DNA of 64,000 nt from Sphingorhabdus sp. EL138 (lineage in GTDB: Bacteria > Pseudomonadota > Alphaproteobacteria > Sphingomonadales > Sphingomonadaceae): assembly GCF_900258045.1 (NCBI RefSeq), contig NZ_OGVD01000003.1, forward strand, positions 496,001 through 560,000. The letters are read 5' to 3'. Of the stretch, positions 45,842 through 52,867 are shown in pieces (the first letter of the stretch is position 1; the number at the start of each line of letters is the position of its first letter). The position numbers were made by a program, and so were the translations under genes. The notes beneath the pieces are model-generated. The model worked only from the letters and a program-made list of their open reading frames with translations. It made no database searches and had not been told where the DNA came from.

Positions 45842-46836
45842 AGACCTGCCTGCTCGCCATTGCCTGTTTCGTCGGCCTGTTTTGGCCATCTGACGCCCAT
45901 GCCGATGAACTGCGCCCCGCTTATGTGGAGCTGAACCAGATATCTCAGGGCGAGTGGTCCGTACTGTGGAAGGCGTCCGCGCGCTCCAGATTGGGCCGCA
46001 CGGGAGAGGTCATAATTCCTGAATCCTGTACTCCTGTTGGCGAAGCCGAACGGCGCTTTTCCGCATCCAATATATTGACCCGCCAAACATTAAAATGTTC
46101 CGGCTCCATTGCCGGACAGTCCATTGGCCTTAAAGGACTGGAGCTCGCGACAACCGATGCGCTGGTCCGGATCGCGCCGCTTGATGAAGAAACGCAAACA
46201 TTGCGCCTGACACCCGACGCGCCGATGGCCACAATCGCGCGGGAGGAAGCGATCGCCAATGTTGCCTGGACCTATACCATCATCGGCATCGAGCATATTG
46301 TGTTTGGCTTTGATCATCTGCTGTTCGTGCTGGCGCTTGTCCTTTTGCTGAAAGGCGGCTGGCTGGTCGCCAAAACGGTGACCGCTTTTACCATAGCCCA
46401 CAGCATAACGCTGATCGGTTCCACACTGGGCTATCTGTCCCTGCCCTCGCAACCGGTGGAGGCGATAATCGCCCTGTCGATTATCTTTCTCGCAGTTGAA
46501 ATCGTCAAAGCACAAAAGGATCATGAAACCCACGGGCCGCGTCTGTCGGAACGCTTCCCGTGGATCGTCGCCTTCCTCTTCGGTCTGCTCCATGGCTTTG
46601 GTTTTGCAGGCGCATTGGCTGAAATCGGATTGCCGCAGGATGATGTGCCAATGGCGCTGCTCACATTCAATCTGGGTGTTGAAATCGGACAGTTGATCAT
46701 CGTTGCAATTGCCTTTGCTGTGTTGGCTTTGATCCGCCGCTTTCAGCAATCATGGCTACAACCCGCCAAGACAGCGACCTCCTATGCCATCGGCATCATC
46801 GCCACCTATTGGTTTATCGAACGGATGATCGCCTGA
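45838..46836 (+). CDS. HupE/UreJ-family membrane protein with signal peptide
   Basis: A 332-residue inner-membrane protein. The signal peptide (CLLAIACFVGLFWPSDAHA) is followed by a soluble periplasmic domain to about residue 130. Then come about six membrane segments of the HupE/UreJ_2 type with histidine motifs: GIEHIVFGFDHLLFVLALVLLL, TAFTIAHSITLIG and FGLLHGFGFAGAL. HupE relatives transport nickel, so metal transport is a fair guess. It overlaps the PpiC-like gene by 4 nt, so both are translated together. Confidence 0.82.
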   Translation: MKTCLLAIACFVGLFWPSDAHADELRPAYVELNQISQGEWSVLWKASARSRLGRTGEVIIPESCTPVGEAERRFSASNILTRQTLKCSGSIAGQSIGLKGLELATTDALVRIAPLDEETQTLRLTPDAPMATIAREEAIANVAWTYTIIGIEHIVFGFDHLLFVLALVLLLKGGWLVAKTVTAFTIAHSITLIGSTLGYLSLPSQPVEAIIALSIIFLAVEIVKAQKDHETHGPRLSERFPWIVAFLFGLLHGFGFAGALAEIGLPQDDVPMALLTFNLGVEIGQLIIVAIAFAVLALIRRFQQSWLQPAKTATSYAIGIIATYWFIERMIA

Positions 46837-46842
46837 GCGGGT

Positions 46843-47220
46843 CTAGCCGCGCGCATCATCTATTTGAGCGACGCGCAGTTCGATTTTTTTGAGCTCACCC
46901 AAAATGGTAAGCGTATTCATCCGGTCGAACAGCCACATTTTCAGCAGGCCGATGGCAATGAATGAAATGATACAGCCCGACGACCACAGGATGGTTTCCC
47001 GAACTTCTCCGGCTTCAATCGCCTGCCATCCGCAGATAAATGCAAATATGGCAAAGCCAAGCGTGTAGAGGCCCATCAAATAGGTCCAGAAACGCATTGG
47101 ACCCTGAAAGGTGGTGCCCAGCTGTTCAAACAATCCGCGCCCGTCTTCCAGGTCTTCCAAAAACGCGCGGTCGTCGGCGCTGAGCGAAGCGCCAAGCTTG
47201 TCATCAAATTTTGTCATCAT
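46843..47220 (-). CDS. DUF6768-like small membrane protein, possible anti-sigma partner
   Basis: A 125-residue protein: a charged cytosolic N-terminus (about 35 residues: TKFDDKLGASLSADDRAFLEDLEDGRGL), two membrane segments (FWTYLMGLYTLGFAIFAFICGW and ETILWSSGCIISFIAIGLLKMW) and a C-terminal amphipathic helix (LTILGELKKIELRVAQIDD). This matches the DUF6768 proteins I recall beside ECF sigma factors. Its start overlaps the sigma factor stop (ATGA), as for sigma/anti-sigma pairs. The inhibitory role is inferred. Confidence 0.75.
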   Translation of the reverse strand: MMTKFDDKLGASLSADDRAFLEDLEDGRGLFEQLGTTFQGPMRFWTYLMGLYTLGFAIFAFICGWQAIEAGEVRETILWSSGCIISFIAIGLLKMWLFDRMNTLTILGELKKIELRVAQIDDARG

Positions 47221-47780
47221 GTTTCTCCTTCATTTGGTTCGTCATCCAGCGCTGCCTTTAACTGTCGGCGCGCATGAAACAGTCGGGATTTTGCTGTGCC
47301 AATTGCCGTACCCGTTACCTCGGCAATTTCCTTGATCGTCAGGCCTTCACCAAAATAGAGCAAAGCCGCCGTCCGGTGGTCATCGCTCAAACGATCAAAG
47401 GCTTGATCAATGGTAACCTTGTCTTCGCCGCGCGGCGCTACGGAAATGTCCGCATCTTCAACTGCGACGGCATGAAGACTTCGATGCTTTTTGTTCTTGC
47501 TTATCTGGTCTGCACATTTTCGGTGCAGGATCGTGTAAGCCCATGCCGGAAATCGGGAGGGATTGCGCAACCTGCGCCACCCTTTGCAAATACCGCTCCA
47601 TGCTTCTTGCACGGCGGCACGCGCCTGTTCTTCGTCACGCAAAAGCCGATAGGCTGTACGCATCAGACGCGGATGCCACCTCGCCGCTAATCGCTCTCCC
47701 GCGCGCCGGTCTCCGGCCTGAATGCGGTTGAGCAACAATTCGTCATAAACCCGGTCTGTATCACTGTAGCGCATAGACAT
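47217..47780 (-). CDS. ECF-type RNA polymerase sigma factor
   Basis: A 187-residue sigma-70 family factor with only regions 2 and 4. Region 2 is LLNRIQAGDRRAGERLAARWHPRLMRTAYRLLRDEEQARAAVQEAWSGI..FPAWAYTILHRKCAD. Region 4 is DRLSDDHRTAALLYFGEGLTIKEIAEVTGTAIGTAKSRLFHARRQL. ATG 47780 or 47774 are both possible. It is translationally coupled to the small DUF6768-like membrane protein, its probable partner. No self-promoter motif was recognised upstream in the 69-nt gap. Confidence 0.9.
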   Translation of the reverse strand: MSMRYSDTDRVYDELLLNRIQAGDRRAGERLAARWHPRLMRTAYRLLRDEEQARAAVQEAWSGICKGWRRLRNPSRFPAWAYTILHRKCADQISKNKKHRSLHAVAVEDADISVAPRGEDKVTIDQAFDRLSDDHRTAALLYFGEGLTIKEIAEVTGTAIGTAKSRLFHARRQLKAALDDEPNEGET

Positions 47781-47849
47781 CCTGATGGCCTTTACCCCTA
47801 TAGTCGGGGCAAAGCGCCAAAAGGTTCAACTTGGCAAAAAAAATTTGCG

Positions 47850-48617
47850 CTATTGCGCCGTGTAGCCCCCATCGACAACAAATTCCGCGCCAGTGACATA
47901 GCTCGATTCATCCGATGCTAGAAACAAGACGCAATTCGCAATATCGCTTGGTTCACCTAATCTGCCGGCCGGAATCGCCGCCTCTATCGCGGCATAATTG
48001 TCCGAGTTTGTGTCTGCACCTGCGCTTTGCATATTGGTGCGAATGATCCCCGGGTGCACTGTATTGACCCGAATATTCTCTTCTGCCACTTCCAGCGCCA
48101 CCGATTTGCTGAACAGTTTTACGGCACCTTTCGATGCTGCATAGCTGGCACTGCCACGGAAACCGACTAGCCCGGCCACAGACGACAGATTGATAATCGA
48201 TCCCCCGCCGGATTGCCGCATCGCCGCGACAGCTGCCTGGGTTCCGATAAAACTACCCTCAACATTGACGTCAAACTGACGGCGAAGCGCGGGCACAGCT
48301 CTGTCGCTGTTAATCGCCGCCACATCCAATATACCGGCATTGTTAACCAGCACGTCCAGCCGTCCATGGTCCGCCAGCACTGCCGCCATCACTTCTTCCC
48401 AATCCCGCTGCGAGGTCACATCCTGTTTGACGGCCGTTACATTGCCGCCCTTTTCGCTGATCAAAGCAGCGGTTTCCGCCGCTCCAGCATGATCGATATC
48501 GCTGACCACGACGATCGCGTCTTCTTCCGCCAACCGTTCCGCAATGGCAGCACCAATACCCGGGCGAGAGGCACCGCCCGTGACGAGCGCGACCTTGCCT
48601 TCCAATCGTTTGGTCAT
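47850..48617 (-). CDS. Short-chain dehydrogenase/reductase
   Basis: A classical SDR of 255 residues. The cofactor motif is TGGASRPGIGAAIAERL, NNAGILDV is present, and the catalytic Tyr-Lys lie in SYAASKGAVKL with the upstream Ser in INLSSVAGLVG. ATG 48617 is chosen because the longer ORF (to 48692) enters the NmrA-like gene. It starts 4 nt after the NmrA stop, the last of four genes. The substrate is unknown; such clusters often serve breakdown of cyclic or aromatic compounds. Confidence 0.9.
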   Translation of the reverse strand: MTKRLEGKVALVTGGASRPGIGAAIAERLAEEDAIVVVSDIDHAGAAETAALISEKGGNVTAVKQDVTSQRDWEEVMAAVLADHGRLDVLVNNAGILDVAAINSDRAVPALRRQFDVNVEGSFIGTQAAVAAMRQSGGGSIINLSSVAGLVGFRGSASYAASKGAVKLFSKSVALEVAEENIRVNTVHPGIIRTNMQSAGADTNSDNYAAIEAAIPAGRLGEPSDIANCVLFLASDESSYVTGAEFVVDGGYTAQ

Positions 48618-48621
48618 CGAA

Positions 48622-49554
48622 TTAACCTGCAGGTGGTCGGTGCGCGTCGTCTGACCAGTCTTGCCGCATCGCCCATTGCTCCAGCGTTTCAAACTCTACT
48701 TCTGGCAAGCGTTGCTGCATGAAGTCTGTGCATACCTCAAAAGGCTTGGTCTCGGCTTTGTTATTATATTCGTAGAAGGCCGCGATTCCCGCAGACATGG
48801 TGGCGCGATTTTCTTCCGGCACGTCATCACCAAATGCACCCACTAACAGGTCGCCAAATTCGGTTGGCGTGCAGGGATCATATTTGATCTCGCGACCAAA
48901 AACCTTGGACAGGATTTCGGCAACCTGTGGCGGCTTGATCCGTTGGGGTCCACCGATATTCATCCATGACCCTTCAAAATCGGGACGATCCATCGCAGCC
49001 ACCATGCATTTGCCAACATCATCCAGACTGATCCAGTTGGCTTCCAAGTGGGCTTCGTGCGGATAGACATACCGGCTTTCGTCAACGATGAACGGCCGTG
49101 CCCAGTTGGTCAGGAGATTATCCATGAAAAGCACCGAACCAAAAACGGTTGCGGGAACGCCTGAGCGGAAAATCTCATTTACCGCGATCGTGTTATTGCC
49201 ATAGGTGAAAGGGTCGCCCGGGCGTTCGGGAATCCAGCTCGATGTATTCCAGATGAAACGCTTACCCCCCGCTTTTTGAACCGCGGCAGCAACCCGACCG
49301 GTAAGGGTCGCGCGATCTTCGCGCGCTTGCAAGGGGTGAGTATAGAAAACAGCATCGGAGCCCTCAAAAGCCGGGACCCAGGTGTCCTCATCATACAAAT
49401 CAAAGATCCGCGCTTCATCAGCAACATTGCTCCCGCCCAAATCAGGCGTTTCACTCCGTGACAGCGCCCGTACCCTATGGCCCGTTGCGCCCAGTTGTCT
49501 GATTTGTGCCAATCCCTGGCGCCCGGTTGCGCCGACCACTGATACCAATGCCAT
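48622..49554 (-). CDS. NmrA-like/atypical SDR NAD(P)-binding protein
   Basis: A 310-residue protein with an NmrA-like Rossmann fold: N-terminal VSVVGATGRQGLAQIRQLGATGHRVRALSRS, with glycine motif GATGRQG. The central segment RFIWNTSSWIPERPGDPF lacks the usual YxxxK catalytic pair, consistent with a redox sensor or isoflavone-reductase-like enzyme. GGAGG sits before ATG 49554. It is part of the four-gene minus-strand cluster, between two SDR genes. Confidence 0.85.
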   Translation of the reverse strand: MALVSVVGATGRQGLAQIRQLGATGHRVRALSRSETPDLGGSNVADEARIFDLYDEDTWVPAFEGSDAVFYTHPLQAREDRATLTGRVAAAVQKAGGKRFIWNTSSWIPERPGDPFTYGNNTIAVNEIFRSGVPATVFGSVLFMDNLLTNWARPFIVDESRYVYPHEAHLEANWISLDDVGKCMVAAMDRPDFEGSWMNIGGPQRIKPPQVAEILSKVFGREIKYDPCTPTEFGDLLVGAFGDDVPEENRATMSAGIAAFYEYNNKAETKPFEVCTDFMQQRLPEVEFETLEQWAMRQDWSDDAHRPPAG

Positions 49555-49637
49555 CTCGAATCCTCCTTTATAATTAATCGGGAGGCTAGTCGCACTGGCA
49601 CCTCTGCCCAATGCTCCATTTTATCAGGACATTAGTG

Positions 49638-50411
49638 TTAGGATGCCTGCTCGGTCAGCATTGCTTGCCATCTTTGCATGCCTGAAATCCAGCGCTCCGG
49701 GTCACTGCCCTTTTGCTTGATATAGTCGGCTACTTGCGGGTGCGGCAGGATCAAAAAGCGTTCTTCTTCAATGGCATCCAATGTGGTCTGCGCAACCGCT
49801 TCGGCTGTCAGCATACCGTCTTTCGCTACCGTTGACGTATCAATATCGGCCGTCATTGCCGTTGCCACGCCTTGCGGACAAAGCACCGATACTTTCAGCC
49901 CGTCATCTCCGTGAGTGATCGCAAGCCATTCGGCAAAACTGACTGCCGCATGTTTGGTGACGGAATAAGGAGCTGAACCAATTTGTGCGAGCAGTCCGGC
50001 CGCAGAGGCGGTGCTCAAAATATACCCGCCGCCGCGGGCCAGCATTTTTGGAACGAGGGTACGGGCGGCACGAATATGTGCAAGTACATTAATGTCCCAG
50101 ATTTTCTGCCAGCCATCGTCGCCGACCTCGACGCCGCCCTCCATGATAATCCCGGCGTTGGACACAAACAGGTCAATTGGACCAATGTCCCGCTCGACAG
50201 TCTCAATAAGAGATGTGATATCAGCTTCCAAAGACACATCCGTCTGTATCGCCGTTCCGTCAATTTCAGTGGCAACGGATTGCGCGCCCGCAACGTCCCG
50301 GTCGGCACATACAACATGCTTGGCGCCCACAGCAGCAAAGCGCCGCGCCATAGCGGCCCCGATACCGCTTGCCGCTCCCGTGATAACGATGATTTTGTCT
50401 TTGAGATTCAT
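49638..50411 (-). CDS. Short-chain dehydrogenase/reductase
   Basis: A 257-residue classical SDR. The cofactor motif is TGAASGIGAAMARRF, the acceptor side is VCADRDVAG, the catalytic Ser lies in LSTASAAGLLAQIG, and Tyr-Lys in YSVTKHAAVSF. The segment SNAGIIMEGGVEVGDD replaces the usual NNAG with SNAG. It is transcribed with the SnoaL-like gene upstream and the NmrA-like gene downstream. A role in secondary or xenobiotic metabolism is inferred only from context. Confidence 0.9.
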   Translation of the reverse strand: MNLKDKIIVITGAASGIGAAMARRFAAVGAKHVVCADRDVAGAQSVATEIDGTAIQTDVSLEADITSLIETVERDIGPIDLFVSNAGIIMEGGVEVGDDGWQKIWDINVLAHIRAARTLVPKMLARGGGYILSTASAAGLLAQIGSAPYSVTKHAAVSFAEWLAITHGDDGLKVSVLCPQGVATAMTADIDTSTVAKDGMLTAEAVAQTTLDAIEEERFLILPHPQVADYIKQKGSDPERWISGMQRWQAMLTEQAS

Positions 50412-50494
50412 AAATCCGATGTCCTGTTCAAACTGTTTCTCAGGACGTTAGAGGATGGCTTCGGAAATAAACAGACCGCGATTGGCTTTTCTGA

Positions 50495-50875
50495 TCAAGC
50501 CGGTTCAACAATTTGCCAGGCGGTTGCACTGTCATAGACAAACCGCTCTTTCATGATGCCATCAGCGGACCAGACCTGATGAGAAATTTCATTGAGCCTG
50601 CGCGTCACGCCTTGTTTGTCCGTTGCATCAAATGTCCACATGATAATCACGTCATCACCATCCACCAGCACCGTTTCAGGTGGATGTGTTTTCATCTCTT
50701 GCAACCGGCCCATCGCTTGTCTTTCATGCGCAATCAGATTGTCGCGACCGCGGCGTGGTGGCTCGCAATTTTCCTGCATCGTTGCATCTGCATGATAAAA
50801 ATCTTTTATGGCCTGGGCATGATCCCCATGCACCACGGCGTGAATAAACTGCTCAACTCTCTTGCGGCTTGGCAT
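50495..50875 (-). CDS. SnoaL-like (NTF2-fold) protein
   Basis: A 126-residue NTF2-like protein with the pattern RVEQFIHAVVHGDHAQAIKDFYHADATMQENCEPPRRGRDNLIAHERQAM and DDVIIMWTFDATDKQGVTRRLNEISHQVW. ATG 50875 is used (GAAAGG upstream); the longer ORF adds 11 residues. It is the first gene of a minus-strand SDR cluster and divergent from the amidohydrolase-fold gene, with a palindromic operator between them. The pairing of SnoaL and SDR genes echoes the P450 operon at 11385. The function is unknown. Confidence 0.8.
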   Translation of the reverse strand: MPSRKRVEQFIHAVVHGDHAQAIKDFYHADATMQENCEPPRRGRDNLIAHERQAMGRLQEMKTHPPETVLVDGDDVIIMWTFDATDKQGVTRRLNEISHQVWSADGIMKERFVYDSATAWQIVEPA

Positions 50876-50930
50876 TACGAACCTTTCATTCCCAATCTCT
50901 CCGCCCAATCATAGCGGCGTTTTTTTCATG

Positions 50931-50971
50931 TTGACAATTTTACTCACATCTAATTACTACATGTGTGTAGT
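50931..50971 (+). promoter_or_regulatory. Promoter with overlapping palindromic operator before the amidohydrolase-fold gene
   Basis: A consensus -35 TTGACA (50931-50936) is followed after 17 bp by a -10-like TTACTA (50954-50959). The palindrome ACTACA-TGTG-TGTAGT (50956-50971) overlaps the -10, so a repressor of TetR or MarR type could block transcription. No regulator gene is adjacent. The divergent SnoaL/SDR cluster may share the site. Confidence 0.55.
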
Positions 50972-50992
50972 TTATTGCAAGAGGAGATTGAT

Positions 50993-51805
50993 ATGGGCGC
51001 GATTGATGTCTGGGCGCAGATGACAACGGAGCGGATGGCCAAGGCTCCATGGCTGGAGACCTTGCTAAGGTGGACAGGTCAGTCCGGGGATCCACTCATC
51101 CCGTCCACCGAGTCCACCTTGCGGGCAATGGACGCAGCGGGCGTGGATATCTCTCTTTTGTCGGCCTGGCATGGACCGCAGGGCTCGCTGATCAGCAATG
51201 AGGAAGTAAGTGATCAAATCGACAGCGCGCCGGATCGGTTTCGTGGCCTTGCGACCGTTGATCTCAGCAATCCGATGCAGGCCGTCCGGGATATCCGCAA
51301 ATGGGTGGATGGTGAAAAATTTGTCGGCGTTCGTGTAGTGCCATGGTTGTGGGATCTGCCGCCCAATGACCGCCGTTATTATCCCGTTTATGCGGCCTGT
51401 GTTGATCTTGGCGTACCGTTCTGCACGCAGGTCGGGCATACCGGGCCGCTGCTGCGATCAGAAACAGGGCGCCCCATTCCCTATCTTGAAGATGTCTTAC
51501 TGGACTTTCCGGAGCTGATCGTCGTGGGGGGTCATGTCGGCTTTCCATGGATTGACGAACTAACATCGCTAACCATCAAGTTTCCCAATTTCCATGTCGA
51601 TACGTCGGCTTATGCCGTTCATCGTCTTCCCGGCGACTTTGTCAGCTTCATGAAGGGGATCGGGTCCAAGCGGGTAATGTTCGGAACGAACTGGCCCATG
51701 CTTTCTCCAGAACAGTGCCTGCAGCATCTGGATCAGCTCGGCCTTTCCCGTGAACAAGAGGATGCCTTTCTGTTTGGCAATGCCCGCCGCGTGTTCAATC
51801 TCTAA
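50993..51805 (+). CDS. Amidohydrolase_2-fold protein with degenerate metal site
   Basis: A 270-residue TIM-barrel protein of the amidohydrolase 2 family (ACMSD-like). The usual N-terminal HxH is replaced by IDVWAQM, although the strands ending HTGP and VVGGHVGFPW retain histidines. The catalytic Asp of FGSDWP is replaced by Asn in FGTNWPM. From memory, a subgroup starting IDVWxQ exists, so this may be a real subfamily with altered or no metal. GAGGAG is 6 nt before ATG 50993. The substrate is unknown; the divergent SDR genes suggest a shared pathway. Confidence 0.8.
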   Translation: MGAIDVWAQMTTERMAKAPWLETLLRWTGQSGDPLIPSTESTLRAMDAAGVDISLLSAWHGPQGSLISNEEVSDQIDSAPDRFRGLATVDLSNPMQAVRDIRKWVDGEKFVGVRVVPWLWDLPPNDRRYYPVYAACVDLGVPFCTQVGHTGPLLRSETGRPIPYLEDVLLDFPELIVVGGHVGFPWIDELTSLTIKFPNFHVDTSAYAVHRLPGDFVSFMKGIGSKRVMFGTNWPMLSPEQCLQHLDQLGLSREQEDAFLFGNARRVFNL

Positions 51806-51820
51806 CCGGTATCCAAGGCA

Positions 51821-52867
51821 TTATGGATAAAGATTCAAAGACTTGCGAATAGCGTCCCAGGACAAGAGTTTGAAATTCTGCGTGCCTTCACCATTGTCAC
51901 CATCCTGTGCAACAAAAAGCCCGCCGGGATAGTCCGGGCCAAAATCGCCAAGGATCAGCTCAATGCCATCCGTATCTGATGTCGTGTCTATGACACCATC
52001 TTCAACCGCAAAACGTGCTCGAAACACACCGCTTTCAAGGTCATAAATCGCGTAGCTGTTGTCGCCCTGGCTCGACGCCAGCAAATAGCCGCCGGATGCA
52101 CCCTCCGGAGCCAGCGCCAGACCTTCAACATCAGCGGTCAATTCACCCGCCTTCAGCACAGCAAACCGAACCGGCTGAGGCGCGTCCTGCTTGAGATCGA
52201 ACGACCAGATGCCAACGTTTTCCTCGCCAACATAGAGCATGCCCGTACGATCATCGACCACGCAGCCTTCCGGCTGTGTTGCCAGTTTGAAAGTACGGTT
52301 TACGTTAACAGTCGGCATGGCTTTTGAAAGCCCGACAGACATATCGATGATGCTGCCTTCTTTGGTCACGATGAAAGCACGCAAATCGCTATCGCCCAAC
52401 AGGCCAAAGCAGAACCCATATGCTTCGCCCGTGCCCACTGCGATATTGGTCAGCGCGTTCAATTTTATGTTTTCGCTATCCAGCGTGTAGAGCGCGAGCC
52501 GAGGTTGCGTGCGATCACTACGATCACTGGCACCGACCAGGATCACGTCACCGGATGCGGAAGACACCGTTCTGATATCAACATTATTCAAGGCATCAGC
52601 TGCAAGGAATGATTTTTGTTGTCCCTTCAGATCATAAATATGGATGCCGGCCTTTTTGTCCGTCCCAATGATCAGGCTCTGCGCTGGATTGTTCGGATTT
52701 CGCCAGATGGCCGGATCATCGGCCGCATCATCGCCGACCGTGCCAACGCTTTCGGTTTCTGCGACAGCTGGCACAGCGGTAACATCCAGACTTGGAGCAG
52801 CCTGTTCGCTGCAAGCACCAGCGAAGAAACAGCTGCCGACCAAAAGGGCCTTTCCCAACCGCCGCAT
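51821..52867 (-). CDS. Beta-propeller phytase, exported lipoprotein
   Basis: A 348-residue beta-propeller phytase that releases phosphate from phytate with calcium. The lipoprotein signal ends in FAGAC (Cys19). Family motifs are DDAADDPAIWRNP, IIGTDKKAGIHIYDLKGQ, LNNVDIR, DTTSDTDGIEL and the calcium-binding FVAQDGDNGEG. The start overlaps the receptor stop (TGATG), so receptor and phytase are made together. This gene pairing is known in sphingomonads and related bacteria. Confidence 0.93.
   Translation of the reverse strand: MRRLGKALLVGSCFFAGACSEQAAPSLDVTAVPAVAETESVGTVGDDAADDPAIWRNPNNPAQSLIIGTDKKAGIHIYDLKGQQKSFLAADALNNVDIRTVSSASGDVILVGASDRSDRTQPRLALYTLDSENIKLNALTNIAVGTGEAYGFCFGLLGDSDLRAFIVTKEGSIIDMSVGLSKAMPTVNVNRTFKLATQPEGCVVDDRTGMLYVGEENVGIWSFDLKQDAPQPVRFAVLKAGELTADVEGLALAPEGASGGYLLASSQGDNSYAIYDLESGVFRARFAVEDGVIDTTSDTDGIELILGDFGPDYPGGLFVAQDGDNGEGTQNFKLLSWDAIRKSLNLYP

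Noticed and set aside
52298-52309. GTTTACGTTAAC palindrome-like match to the operator
   Set aside because: It is inside the phytase gene and matches only the core; no promoter context.
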